Positions 35,346 through 47,132 of a stretch of 64,000 nt of DNA are shown piece after piece. The notes beneath the pieces are model-generated. The model was not told the DNA's origin. It made no database searches and saw only the letters and a program-made list of their open reading frames with translations. Position numbers and translations under genes: made by a program. Source of the DNA: Liquidambar formosana (lineage: Eukaryota > Streptophyta > Magnoliopsida > Saxifragales > Altingiaceae); contig CM077823.1 in NCBI GenBank assembly GCA_039720395.1, positions 11,302,107 to 11,366,106 on the forward strand. The letters run 5' to 3'. The first letter of the stretch is position 1. Each line of letters begins with the position of its first letter.

Positions 35346-38300
35346 GTCTTCTTTAGTCCGTTCCGATTTTGACTCCTAATCGTTTTAGAAATCCTACAGG
35401 GATCAAATTAAGTCCGATTTTGACGAAATAAAAGCCAAAACAACTGTGTTTCAAAGGGGAACACATTTTTAGACATTTTAGGACAAAAATCCTTAACCAT
35501 GGGTGTATGGTTAGGTTTTACAAAAGTGGCTAACCATAGTGCATCACCGACGCAAAGCTTGGGTTTGCATACAAGGTTAAGCTAAATGCCTTCCATATCA
35601 AAATTCAACATTTTTAATTATGCCTATGATGTAAATAAAGCCCAATTGAAGTAAAATGAGAGAAAATTGAGTGGGTCTTGTGAGTCAATTTGAGCAAACC
35701 AAAAAAAGGTCTCTTAACCAACCTGAACCGTTATGAGCCGAATTGATCTTAAACCATTAGTTCATGAAATTGAACCTACATATAGACTCTATATATCCGT
35801 ATGAACTCAAAAGAACGACTTGGGACTCATTCCAAAGTCAAATGGAAAATATACGACTTAAAAGACGATTATGCCCTTAAAGTCGCAAAAGTTCTTATTG
35901 ACTATTGAAATGAACTCCAAATCACTTCAAAATTCATACACATGATATTCAATGCCATAGAAACTCAATGCAAAAGACTAGACTAAAAAAAAACTCAAAA
36001 AGCTACATGAAATGATGAATCCTAGCTAAGGTGACAAAAATGGGGTGTGACACCTAACTTGCAGTGGTAAAAATCAATCCTTTATGAAAGGATAGAAATG
36101 TAAATGATGTGATTCCATTTTAAAGAATTAATATCAAGTGCGAATCTACTTCGGATGCTGAGAAAACTCGAGACTTTTGAAGTTGATCGAATCGGTAAAG
36201 AAAAGGATGCTTTTTGAAAGCTTTTAAAATAAAGAAGATGTTCCCTTTTGAAGGGAAAAGATAGTCTTTTGAAGACAGGGGTTCCTTTTGAAGGAAGAGA
36301 AATGTATTTAGTTGAGAAAAGTGCACTTTTAAAGTGTAAAGGAATTCTGTTTATGTAAACCGAAAATGGAACTTTATAATTCTTAATCCCAACTAGAAAG
36401 GGATCCTGCATGGAATAATGGTTTTGGAAAATTGACTTCATGTGACCGAAAAATGTTTTAGGAAAGAGAGCATGTGCCCTTCTAATGAAAAGATTTATTC
36501 GAGTCATTTTTGGAATGAACTCGTTAATTGAAAATGATGCACGCGTTAACAATTTGCGTGACAATACGAAACTCTTTTTCGAATCAAAATCTTTATTTGA
36601 TAAAGATGGTAATGTTGTCAAAAGTGATTTGTGGGAGAATGATCCCATGCGGATATGAATAAAACCTTTTTGAACGTTGAACCTTTCAGCGGAGATTTGA
36701 GATATAAAGAATCATTTTCAATTCTAAAAGATTTCTTTAGAAAAGTATTTGGAGCTTTTGAAGCATGAAGATGGTTAGGAGGAATTTTATCCAAACTTAG
36801 TGTGCACTTGTATTAATTGAATAAAAGCGTAATCAACTCAATCTTTTAAGGATTGGAATTTTACTACGTGACATAGGGACACACAAGAGTTCCTGGATTC
36901 TAGATAGGGTTATTCATTGGAATCTGGTGGGTCAATTGATTATATCCATTTTATGGTGATAAACTATTATGCTAGGGACAAGTTTTGGGCATTTGATGCC
37001 GTAAACTTTTATCCATAGCATGATAGCTTACCTCAAGACTTTAATTAAAACTTTATTCACATGAGAATAGAATTAAAATGTCACATAGCATAAAATTTCA
37101 AGATGAACATATCGAAAATGTCAAAAGATATATAAACATAATTAACCTTGGCAAGGTTTGAAATTCATGAATGTGATGTTTATTGCTTTGATAGGCACAA
37201 GTATATGTACATAAAATAAAAGGGTCAAGTGACCACAAAATGAAAAGTGCTCAAACATTGGGGCAAAAGAGTCGCAACAACCATAAGCCGGAGGGTAGCG
37301 AAAAGCCATAGCCTCTAAATAAAATGGTAAATAAAGCGATTAATAAATAAAAGCTGAAAATGTACAAGCGATGGGGTAAAGGGTCGCAACGACCACAACT
37401 CGGAGGATAACGAAAAGCCATAGCCTCTAAATAAATAAAATAAAAATGAGAACAATCATTTTGAATGAATTTGTTCAAGTCCTTGCATTTGTCCATTCAT
37501 CTAGGCATGGGGATATTCAATTAAATCCAAGAAAACTCCGCGGTAAATGGGGATTATTTTATTTTCAAGTTGATTAGGATTACTAACAAGGAAACAAGAA
37601 AAAGGTTAGTATAAACAATATGCCTATATGCATGAACTTAACCTTGCTAAATTTGATTTTGTTTTAACATCATTTCAACTTGTTGATATGCTTAACTTTC
37701 CATTTCACACATCACAAATGCAAGGTTACATGCAATAAAAGAGAATAAAAATAGGTGCTAGCAACCTATTGGAATGGTTTGCATGCAAAGGGTGGTTTAG
37801 GGTCTCCCTGCCTTTAACCCACCATACAAGACTTTAGTCCCTTCACAACACGTGTTAGGAGGTCCGTGTATGTACTCGGGCAAAGGTAAGGAGGGTGACA
37901 ATCACATATTGGGGCTGCAATGAATAATGATATCAATAGGAAATTAAGAAAGCTTAAGAATGAATTTTAAAAGGGAAGCTCACCTATTATAGGTGATTTC
38001 ACCTTAGCTTTGATCAAGTTAGGCTTGAGTGCTCCTTTCTTGAGCTTGAAAATCCTCGTTTGAGATACTCCTTTGAAGGTTCCAAGTGTGTTTGGAAGGT
38101 GGTGGAGTGGTGGTGGAAGTGGTGGAGTGAATTAGAGAAGAAATGCTTGGTAACAGTGAAGTTACCAGTCAACAGATGTGAAGTTGTCAATCAGTAGACA
38201 TGAAATTGACAGTTGTTCTGTAGTAAAACAGCAGCAGAATTTTGTGTCCCTCCTATGCTATCCCAAAGCAAAATGAGTGGTTCAACCCTTGGATTTTCCC

Positions 38301-38719
38301 TCAAAATCAGCCCCCTAAACTTATGAGAGAGATGACTTTTGAGAGGATGTGTGGTAAGGTTTTTGTAATGGATAAAAAGGGATTGGATTAAGGTAAAATG
38401 GATAGGTGTTTAGGCAAGAGGGGTTAGGATGATTTTAGGATGGAAAGGTTGGCATGTAAGTTGGTCTTTGTGTATCAGAGATGGGTGTAAAGAGATGGGA
38501 TCTAAGGGTTTTTTTTGGTCTCTAGAGGATGGATTCTTTTGGAATAAAAATGTAGACTATTTACAAGGAAAATTAGACTTTTAGGGGTAAAATGGTCATT
38601 TGGAAGGGCATTATGTTCACATCGGACATGGAGGGCATTTGGGATTTGTTTGGTGAAGGAAATACCTCATTTGATGAGGGTAAGATGGTCCAAAAGTAGC
38701 AAAAGGGCAATCTACCTAT

Positions 38720-38766
38720 CCACGCTAGCATGGTAGGCGTGGGCCACGCTGGCCTGGCAGTGTGGG
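38720..38766. repeat. inverted module in the D LTR
   Basis: CCACGC...GCGTGG followed at once by CCACGC...GTGTGG forms two adjacent hairpins in the region corresponding to U3. Confidence 0.5.
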
Positions 38767-39189
38767 CTCAAGTCCCATCCAAGAAGTTGGATTACGGCTG
38801 CAGGGGCTGTAGGGTGGCTGCAAAACCGAAAGCAAGATTTGCCCACATTAGCAGTGGGCACCAATTTTCCACATTTGTGATGATTTCTCATTTTGACTCA
38901 TGGGAACTTATGATTCTTGGGTAGTGTGCCCTACCAGATGAGGTGGGGCTACTGTGGTGGGTTAAAGGTGGTGGTCCACCCTACTATGGGGCCGTACGAT
39001 CGCACGATCGTGTTCGATCGACGATCGGATGGATTCCAACCGTTGATCTTGAATGGAGATTGAAACCTTGGGTCCTTAAACTTGGTTTGGGACCAAAAGG
39101 TGGAGTGTGTACCCTCTAGGGTGAGATCGAATGGCTCGGATACGAGCGTGATGCTCACAAGGCTTTGTGATTAGGGTTTTGTTGATCGC

Positions 39190-40316
39190 GAGCTGAATGA
39201 GGCCCAATCTTCGATCAAATGGCCCTGTATTGATCTTGAGGGATTGAATTGAAGATCCAACGGTCGGTTTGACCATTGGATGAGAAATAGTGAGAAATCA
39301 AACCACTCAAAGTTGGATTAGGGGTTTGTTTTAGGGGATTTTGGGGATCGGAGGGTTTGTGCCCTCTGATTCTTAATCAAATGGTCATATATCGCTCTAG
39401 GAATTTTGAACTGAAGATCCGACGGTTGAATTGACCATCGGACCAAGGATTGTGGAAAATCAAACCACCTAGTGCGGTGTTAGGGGTTCGATTTGGGTGT
39501 TTTTTGGGGATTGGAGGGTTTGTGCCCTCTGATTCCCAATTAAATGATCCTCGACCACTCTAAGGATATTGAATTGAAAATCCGGCGGTTGAATTGACCA
39601 TCGAATCAAGGATTATTGGAAATCGAACCACCTAGTGTTGTGTTAGGGGTTTGATTTGGGCATTTTGGGGATCGGAGGGTTTGTGCCCTCTGATTCCTAA
39701 TCAAATGATCCTAGACCACTCTACGGATATTAAATTGAAGATCTGACGGTTGAATTGATCGTCGGATCGAGGATTGTGAGAAATCGAACCACCTAGTGCT
39801 GTATTAAGGGTTCGATTTGGAGGTTTTGGGGATTGGAGGGTTTGTGCCCTTTGATTCCCAATCAAATGATCCTAGACTACTCTAAGGATATTGAATTTAA
39901 GATCTGACGGTTGAATTGATCGTCGGATCGAGGATTGTGGGAAATTGAACCACCTAGTGTTGTGTTAGGGGTTCGATTTGGGGGTTTTAGGGATCGGAGG
40001 GTTTGTGCCCTCTGATTCCCAATCAAATGATCCTAGACCACTCTAGGGATATTGAATTGAAGATTCGACAGTTGAATTGACCATCATATCAAGGATTGTG
40101 GGAAATCGAACCACCTAGTGTTGTGTTAGGGGTTTGATTTAGGGGTTTTGGGGATCGGAGGGTTTGTGCTGTCTGATTCCCAATCAAATGGTCCTAGGCC
40201 ACTCTAGGTATATTGAATTGAAGATCCGACGATTGAATTGACCATCTGATCAAGGATTGTGTGAAATCGAACCACCTAGTGCTATGTCAAGGTTTTGATT
40301 TAGGGTTTTTGGGCAT
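39190..40316. repeat. tandem array of about seven 161-bp units in the D LTR
   Basis: The word GGAGGGTTTGTGC starts at 39350, 39513, 39674, 39835, 39996 and 40157, a period of 161-163. A partial unit precedes them from about 39190. Each unit holds a GATCCGACGGT...ACC.TCGGATC inverted pair. Confidence 0.95.
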
Positions 40317-40488
40317 TGTGCTCGTTCCTTGCCCTAGGGCCTCGGAAGTTGAACTGGGGAGATGGCTTGTCCTAGTGGGTAGGATAAGGTGAATAAAGTT
40401 AGGTATGGAGTGTGTTCAACCTAATTGTATTATTGACGGGTTGATTGATTTTGTTCGGAGGCGGCCCGGCAAAATTTGGGTGTCTACA

Positions 40489-40608
40489 TATGAAAATCAA
40501 TTTCATAGCATGCCCATGCATGAATACAAACCGACAAAATCCAATAATACATGTACTACCAAAGTATTAAACCATTAATACTTTACTTAAAAATTATGGG
40601 TGTTACAG
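40489..40608 (-). mobile_element. LTR start fragment (TGTAACACCCATAA)
   Basis: The 120 bp right of D ends at 40608 and reads TGTAACACCCATAATTTT on the minus strand, a typical gypsy LTR beginning. It could be the rest of an LTR into which D inserted, or a truncated LTR. Confidence 0.4.
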
Positions 40609-40997
40609 CTTGAACTGCTAATGCTGGTTGGTTGACTTGGATTGGCTTAGCTTGTGTAATCCATACAAAAACGCTTCCTCACAAAAAGCACTAAAATAAA
40701 GGACACAAATTCGAATCTGCAAGAAACAGGATGCTATGTGTTGACTAGCTAAAAGCTCAAATACTAGCTAGATCTTAGTTGGAGCTGCCCTTTCCCCAAT
40801 CAACTTCAAATTCCAAAATCCTTAGCAGCGAACCCAATTGAGTTTAAATATTGGTATAGCTACAATCATGGAAAAAAATAGGTCATTCTCACTTTAAAAT
40901 TACCAAAGATCAAAGCAGCAAAAGTAAAGATATAAATGTAATGAGTAATTTAGAAAAAGGCAATATTTAGCTTGAACATGGAACAATATATAACATT
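40609..40997. other. unassigned intergenic DNA
   Basis: AT-rich sequence. I see no open frame, repeat or element end in it. Confidence 0.5.
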
Positions 40998-41721
40998 TGG
41001 TGGTCACCTGAGCCCGTTTCAGTTTTTTATCCTTTTTCAAACTCCTTTCATTCTAGGAGTGTTTTAGGAGTCAAATTAACTCTGATTTTGATGAAATAAA
41101 TGCCAAAACGACCGTGTTTCGATGAGGAATACATTTTTAAACATTTTAGGACAAAAACCACTTATTATAGGTACATAGTTAGGTTTTACAAAGTTGGTTA
41201 ACTACTATGCACTACCATTGCAAAGCATAAGCATGAACATAGGATTGAACCAAATGTTTTCCAAACCAAAATTAAACATTTAAAAACACTTTTGGGGATA
41301 AAATGATGATTAATTAAAGTCAATTTGAGGAGAATTGATCGGTAATTATTAGCCGAATTGAGCCAACCCGAAGTGGGTCAATTAACCAACTTGAACTATA
41401 TTGAGCCATTTTAATACTAAACCATTGATTCATCAAATTGAACCTAGAAACACCTCATATGCATCAATATGAACTCCAATTGACAATTTGAAGATCATTT
41501 CAAGGTCAAATGAAAAGTGTGTGACCTAAAATATGATTATACCCCTCAAGTCACAAAAGTTCTTATTAACCCTCAAGATCAACTCCAAATTGAACCAAAA
41601 TTCATACCTATTATCTTTATGACTCTAAAAGCCTAATGCAAGTGACTAGACTCGAAAACAAAACAAAAACCTACATGGAATGAAAAACCCTAGTAAGGAG
41701 GTGCAAAAATGGGGTGTGACA
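40998..41721 (-). mobile_element. B3: truncated B-type LTR
   Basis: It matches B1 and B2 from the LTR start (TGTCACACCCC, 41721) through the U3 blocks. It stops abruptly at 40998 inside the right arm of the palindrome (GGTCACCTGAG at 41002-41012). The promoter-proximal side and the rest of the LTR are missing. Confidence 0.85.
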
Positions 41722-41860
41722 ATACATATTAGTGTAATCACACTACCTTCAAAATGGTTGACTATATCCATCTGTGGTCTACTATATTGCATACATTAGT
41801 GTAATCACATTGCCTTCAAAATGGTCTACTATATCAATTTCTGGTCGACTATATTGATTA
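41722..41860. repeat. tandem duplication, unit about 69 bp
   Basis: ATACATATTAGTGTAATCAC (41722) recurs as ATACATTAGTGTAATCAC (41791). Both copies continue through CCTTCAAAATGGT and GTCTACTATAT words. Confidence 0.75.
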
Positions 41861-43780
41861 GCATTGTGATATACCATATTATCTAATGCCTTCAAATTAG
41901 TCGATTGAAGGGATAGACCAATTTATATCATTAAACACAAAAAAAAATAATAATAATAATAAAACTTTTATTTGCCATTGATAAAGTTAGAAATTACATA
42001 CATCCATGATGTGGGTTTTGAGTATCAACAATGTTGATTCAATCAAACCCCAATTTACAATCCAAAAGAGTTAATTATAACATGTTCAAAATACACTCAA
42101 AACACAATACAGCAGCATCAAGATTGTCAACACTCGAACAATGATTCTCCACTCCATGGACCTAGGTAAAATGGAATTACATCTCCTACCAACATGCACT
42201 ATATCTCCAGTGAATATGGAAGACGCATCGTTATCATTGATATGCATACCATCTATAGGCTCACACCAAACGAAGAACTTGAAATCATGGCTATTACGTT
42301 CCTACAAATGGTGAACAAGGTTAAAAGATGCACATTTTCACAAAGTGAACCATTCTCATATTTGAAACATTGCATAGTACTTATAATGTATCTAGGGCAT
42401 GAGTAGAACAAGCAAAATTTACTATGTGCCTTGTACGATATTTTCAAAATAGCTCAGCATCTACAATCACACAACATTGATTTTGCTCTCAAACAATTGG
42501 GTGGGGGTGGATTGGTCGTAGATGATATTCGTACTATAGTTGTCCACTTACAATAAACTTAAATAAAGGTATGAACTAGTTACAATGGCATATTACTTAA
42601 AAACTCAACTTTCATCAATTCAGTATGGTATACGAAATAAGCATTATATATATATTTGGGAAAATGCACAACAAAAATCCTAATCCAAGTCATGGATTCT
42701 CAAATCATCTTGGTTAGGAACATATAGTACATGAAACAACCACATTAAACAATTAATATCAGTTTCAACTCAAACTTATTCTAACATTTGCATAAAACGG
42801 GCTCTAAACAACAAATCAATTTATGCAAACATTATGGTTAGAGGTCGAGTTCAATGTTATTGACTGTTATTCAAAATTTTGTGTTTATGTGGGTGTATTT
42901 GCTTCATTTTTGTCAATTAAGTTTTCAAATTATGCCTAACACCTGATGGGTTCTCTTTACAAAATTCCAAATTGTTTAGGCACACAAATATGGAAAGTGC
43001 AACGAAAAGAAAGACCAAATGATTATTTTTAATGAAGACTAAATGATTATCGAACTGTCAACTGCTCTGGTTTGCTCCTCATTTAACTCACCCCATTATT
43101 TGACTGAAATCTCTCAAGGGTGTTTTTTGGAATAACTTCAAGAAATAAATAACTCTAATTGCCACTAATTTCTATTGGCATATTTCAGAAATATCATTAG
43201 AGATAAAAGGAAAAAAGGGGAAAAAAAAGGTATAAATGAATATGCATTATCTGTCACTGAATGCTTGTCTTTCAACCTCTAGAATGGCCCTCCCTAACTT
43301 CTCCCTGAAAACAGATGATATCTACTTCTTTGATAGCAAAATTACGCAAGAGTTTGGAACCCCAAACATGATCTGAAGGCTTATATCAAAGTATTACATA
43401 AAAACTTAATTATAAGTCATTCTCCAAAGTTGCTTCCAAACACACCCGAAGGCCTAAGATATAAGTCATTCCCCAAACATGTTTGCAGAAACATGGGTTT
43501 TAGTTAAAACCCATAATCTTTCATAGAATGTATAAAATTTTCATCAAATATACTTTGTTTTACTATATTTGCAATGCATCATTCCCTTTGTTCTGTTTTA
43601 TTGCACTTTTATATTACATTTTTTATTAAATTGATAAAATAAAATACAAATCATTTCGATTGGACACATACCTGGGTAAGTCTAGGGCAAGATCGATGTT
43701 GATGTTGAATGGCGAGGTTAAGGGAAGATGTTCGTTTCTACAGCCAACTGATTGTCGAGGAGAAATAACCTAGGATTGTC
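41861..43780. other. unassigned AT-rich DNA
   Basis: An (AAT)n tract lies near 41947-41963. The frame at 42194-42406 (70 residues) has no recognisable motif. No element ends were found. Confidence 0.5.
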
Positions 43781-43789
43781 GAGGTCGAT

Positions 43790-44145
43790 GTGAGAGAATG
43801 TCGGATCATCAGCAAGTTTGAAAATGTGGGTTCTCTGACAACGTAGATGATGGTTTATAGCCCAAGCAATCGTCAATGAGAGAGAGAGGGAATCTCAAAT
43901 TTCTCCTGATTGTATGATTTGAGCAATAGGAGCTAGGGTTTGTATGATTTAAGGAAAAGGCATGTGTGAGGGTATTGTGGGATTGTCGGCAAGTTTGAAA
44001 ACGTGGGATCTCTGATAGTCTAAGCAGACATCGACGAGAGGTAGAGGGATCCTCAAATTTCTATGTGATCGTATGATTTGAGCAATAGGAGTTGGGTTTG
44101 TTTGATTTGAGGAAAGGGCATGTGTGAGGGTATTGTGGGAATTTG
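43790..44145. repeat. tandem duplication, unit about 180 bp
   Basis: The segment running from AGCAAGTTTGAAAA.TGGG through GATTTGAGCAATAGGAG to GGCATGTGTGAGGGTATTGTGGG occurs twice, near 43811-43981 and 43990-44140. It is a local duplication of non-coding sequence. Confidence 0.75.
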
Positions 44146-44159
44146 ATCCATGTTGGGCA

Positions 44160-44335
44160 TCACTTTCCTGACTTTGCCAAACATGGGAATGGGAATGGTA
44201 AAGGGAATCTTGCTTTCCATACCCACCAACCAAACGTCGGAATGGGTTTCAATATCTCACATTCCCATTCCCAAGTAATGGCCCATTTCCAAGAATCACA
44301 TTCTCAACCCGCGAACCAAACTCCCCCGTAGGGCC
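44160..44335. repeat. small inverted-repeat region
   Basis: GGGAATGGGAATGG near 44185 is opposed by CATTCCCATTCCC near 44259. ACCAAACG and ACCAAACTCCC words lie nearby, as is common in small plant DNA transposons. No clear target duplication was found. Confidence 0.35.
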
Positions 44336-44582
44336 TATTGTAAAAGTACTTTTATACTTGGGGGCTATGGCCAAAATTCCAACAAAAATAAAAATAAAAT
44401 TCAAACATAAACAAAATTAGGAACGACACACCAAATCAAATCGGATTTGCATGAAACTATGTAGGAGGACTCCCTTCCCTTAGTCAATCAAAATGGACGG
44501 ATGAAACCCTTGTTGACATTAGCATCTTACAGCTGACATTAACGAGGGTGGTGAGGCTATTCTTCATGCTTTGATACCAAGT

Positions 44583-44770
44583 TGATTTTGTGTGTAGAGT
44601 GAGAAACAAAGAAGAAGGAGAAGAAATAAAAAATAAAAGAGAGTGAGAGTGATAGAGAGAGAGAGAGAAGGAGAGAAGGGAAGGGAGTGAAATTTAGGGT
44701 TCTTGCCCTTGTTATTTACTATTCATTCTAGTATGAGTATAATAACATTAATGTCCTTCAACTCACTACA
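44583..44770 (-). mobile_element. short copia-type LTR with adjacent PBS
   Basis: The minus strand reads TGTAGTGAGTTG to CACAAAATCA (188 bp). Two bases later comes TTGGTATCAAAGC (44568-44580), close to the initiator-Met tRNA primer site. GA-rich tracts fill the middle. No gag frame follows to the left, so this is a truncated or very short element. Confidence 0.45.
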
Positions 44771-46040
44771 AAAAAATAAAAAATGCAACTAACAAACTAG
44801 CAACTTTCCGACAATGTCTGTAGTGTAGTTTTTCCATTTTGAAACTAGCAAAAAGCTCTACAAACAATTTAAAGGCTAGATTGTCCTCCTTTTTCATAAT
44901 TAAACAAAACAATTGGTATGTTTTAGGAGCAATTGGTATATCCGTATATATGAAGAGCTATTAATATATTTAAAAGGAAAATCAAGACAACAGAACCCTT
45001 GTGTAGTAAGAGGACCTAAACACAAAAAGGTGTTGTGTTGGCCATGTAGAGATGTTTTAATCATAATTTCATGAACATGAGAATCATTCAAATTGACAAT
45101 GAGGTTGTTTATGAGAAACAAAATGAGAATTGTTGGATCTTGGAGATGATGGTCATGATAGGCAAAGGACAAAAGGCATAGTTTTTTGTGTGATGTTAAG
45201 GGCATCATGCCTTTTATTATCATTGTCAAATTCCTTTTTCCAATAAATTAGAACGCCATAATGATCACTCGTTGGACAAACCAACTGACCTCTCTCTTTT
45301 TCCATTAAATCAGGTGGATTCAACCACTTTTCTAAAACCTATGTGTGACTTTCAATAGCAATTAAGTTCAATTATAATAGTAATATCCCTTAATGTAGGT
45401 TAATTCATGAACAAAGCTATTGATCTACTCAAGCATATCAACACCATAATAGAAATGAAATAACATAATTACTTGAAATTGACTAACCTCGCTGTAACAA
45501 TCCTGTTTTTTTCTTACGTAAAAGTTGAACCAAAGATACAAAATAATTTTCTATATGGCTTAGTTCATTATTCAAAACAATCTAAGTCGATAAATTTAAA
45601 AGCCACAGTGATTCTATCAAAAATACATATATAGTCAAAGTAGAAACTTAAATGTGGAAACTTTTTTCTCTAAAAAATGAAATTACTTGTGACAACATAA
45701 GACCACCACAATAATTATAAACAATCTGACATCTTGTTTAAAATTGATTGAATTTAATCTACTGATCCCATTTTATTTAACTTCACATACATCACCACAA
45801 TTCATATATTACAAATAATTTTCAACCCTTTTTACCACAATTTAAGCAAATACAGGGTGTGTTTCCCACTCAATTTTCAACCCTTTTTATGGCTAGATTC
45901 ATAGATTGACCATTTGACCTTCCTCTAGATTTTAGAATGGGTTTGTCTGTTGCCACCCCACAAATTACTCCCTACCCCTCGCTTTTTACTTTTGAAAATT
46001 TTTAAAATTTTTAAAATTTAAAAGATTTACCAGACACAAC
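44771..46040. other. unassigned AT-rich DNA
   Basis: I recognise no gene or element end. The 109-residue frame at 44900-45229 on the minus strand has no known motif. Confidence 0.5.
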
Positions 46041-46044
46041 CCAC

Positions 46045-46172
46045 ACTTGCCCCACAATTTGCTCTACTATGTGCATTTAGGAGGGTTTCAATTTTTAGGG
46101 TTTAACCATATCCCTAGGTCCCACAACCTTACCCTCCTAAATGCACATAGTAGGGCAAAGTGTGGGACAAGG
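46045..46172. repeat. inverted repeat, 42-base arms
   Basis: The arms 46045-46086 and 46130-46172 share a perfect 23-base core (CTACTATGTGC...GGAGGGT and its complement) around a 43-base loop. It would form a strong hairpin. Confidence 0.85.
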
Positions 46173-46540
46173 TAGCATTACCATTCTTAACACACCTCAA
46201 CCCCAACTAATGGCCCCTATTGCCCTGTAACCACCCCTCACCTCCTTTATCATGATTCGGTCAAACAAGATCACCAATATCAACTCATAGAGGTCAATAC
46301 ACCCCTGTATAACATATGACCATTTTATGGTTACAAATATTAGGACACTTGTCCACATGAATCGCCAACAAATATGGATCGCGTAGTATGGAAGATAGCA
46401 TACTGAATGTGATTAAATTTATGCTATATCCAAGTCGATTCTCCTTTATGCTTCTAGCATGAAGCTAACTTTATGGTTTGCAAGAACCTTATGCTTTATG
46501 GAAGCCCTTTAAGACGGGGTCTGGATGTCTTAAGTTAATC

Positions 46541-46722
46541 GCACTCATAGGTGAAAAACTTGATACCATATGAGTTACTTAAAGCAACTACACTCATAGG
46601 TGAAAAACTTTATACCGTATGAGTTACTTAAAGCGACTGCACTCATAGGTGAAAACTTTATACCGTATGATACTGCACTCATAGGTGAAAACTTTATACC
46701 GTATGAGTTACTTAAAGCGAAA
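46541..46722. repeat. tandem repeat, four copies, unit 49 bp
   Basis: CACTCATAGGTGAAAA starts at 46542, 46591, 46640 and 46676. Units end with ATGAGTTACTTAAAGC. The third unit is shortened to 36 bp. The array sits just downstream of the copia RNase H end. Confidence 0.9.
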
Positions 46723-46989
46723 CTGAATGCTTTAAGTATGATATTGTATGCCTTTAATAAAAACCTGCCATAAAGAAACAAATATATGCAAAATATGGCA
46801 GAAAATAATCATAGCATTATGAGTTTTCATGTGAAAATAAATTTTATAACAGTTACACCCGATAACTGTATGGGTTGCCTATGTATCTTTAGTAGGATCA
46901 AGTTAAAACATTGTTCATTTTACATAAAAAAAATTCCCACTAACTTTTACATGAAAACTCCCACTAGCCAAAAATATCAAAAGACTCAA

Positions 46990-47132
46990 CTATCCCCATT
47001 TAGTGACATGATTCTTGAACATTAGCATATGTAATCCTTCAGTAAGTGGATCTATCAACATTGCCTCAGTTCCAATGTGTTCAATTGCAATTTCCTTATT
47101 GCGTACTTTATCCCTAGCAAGCAAATACTTAA
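46990..47132 (-). pseudogene. copia RNase H, C-terminal end
   Basis: It reads KYLLARDKVRNKEIAIEHIG, then TEAMLIDPLTEGL and FKNHVTKWG, the classical end of copia pol. It continues the frame that stops at 48950 (SKRMKIK) once the solo LTR and one CTTAA are removed. Confidence 0.85.
47128..47132. repeat. target-site duplication CTTAA (left)
   Basis: Identical to 48945-48949 on the other side of the solo LTR. Confidence 0.95.

Larger units (their letters stand above)
7484..36052 (-). mobile_element. E1: Tat-like Ty3/gypsy retrotransposon, nested and missing its 3' LTR
   Basis: The element reads on the minus strand. The order is 5' LTR 32987-36052, PBS, leader, gag, protease, linker, RT, RNase H, archaeal-type RNase H and integrase, ending at 7789. 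The extra aRNH between RNase H and integrase, the roughly 3-kb LTR and the PBS point to the Tat lineage. The coding part is split twice. E2 (12815-27719, flanks AAACC) lies in RT, and solo LTR B1 (9636-12346, flanks GACTT) lies between RNase H and aRNH. Removing both rejoins the reading frames. Stops and frameshifts occur throughout. No matching 3' LTR is seen to the left, so that end is lost or rearranged. The antisense PMD relics may belong to it. Confidence 0.85.
32987..36052 (-). mobile_element. E1 5' LTR (family C), 3,066 bp
   Basis: It begins TGTCACACCCCATTTTTGTC (36052) and ends GGGTTCACA (32987) on the minus strand. It shares the terminal TGTCACACCCC, the AGTCCGATTTTGACGA-type U3 block and the GGAGTCGCCACCTCATTTTT block with the B LTRs. 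Its U3 palindrome is at 35265-35345 and a TATATAA-like box is at 35071-35078. Confidence 0.85.
36053..40488 (-). mobile_element. LTR-like region (D) ending TGTAGACACCC, left limit unknown
   Basis: The right end reads TGTAGACACCCAAATTTTGC on the minus strand, the canonical start of a Tat-type LTR. Inside are a TTGAGCTTGAAAATCC-type LTR body (37975-38200), an inverted module CCACGC..GCGTGG / CCACGC..GTGTGG (38720-38766), a CGATCG-rich palindromic patch (about 38996-39026) and a tandem array (39190-40316). Duplicated blocks of about 112 bp with GAGTCGCAAC..CC and AGCCATAGCCTCTAAATAAA lie at 37265-37330 and 37378-37435. No protein motif is present. The 188-residue frame at 36082-36648 is unlike any family I know. 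The left boundary cannot be fixed. Confidence 0.55.

Noticed and set aside
36082..36648. 188-residue open frame on the minus strand, possibly a host gene
   Set aside because: The composition is Phe/Ser/Lys-rich with no recognisable motif, a second frame on the same strand overlaps it, and the region looks like LTR debris.
36940..36960. TATGG before TGATAAAC as the left end of LTR D (mismatched duplication to TATGA at 40489)
   Set aside because: It has one mismatch in five bases and no supporting LTR-end motif, which is too weak to place a boundary.
39000..39030. CGATCG-rich palindromic patch as a replication or methylation site
   Set aside because: Nothing links it to such a role. It is more simply part of the LTR D variable region.
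43949..44233. His/Ser/Asn-rich frame
   Set aside because: It lies in a local duplication and a small inverted repeat, with no known domain.
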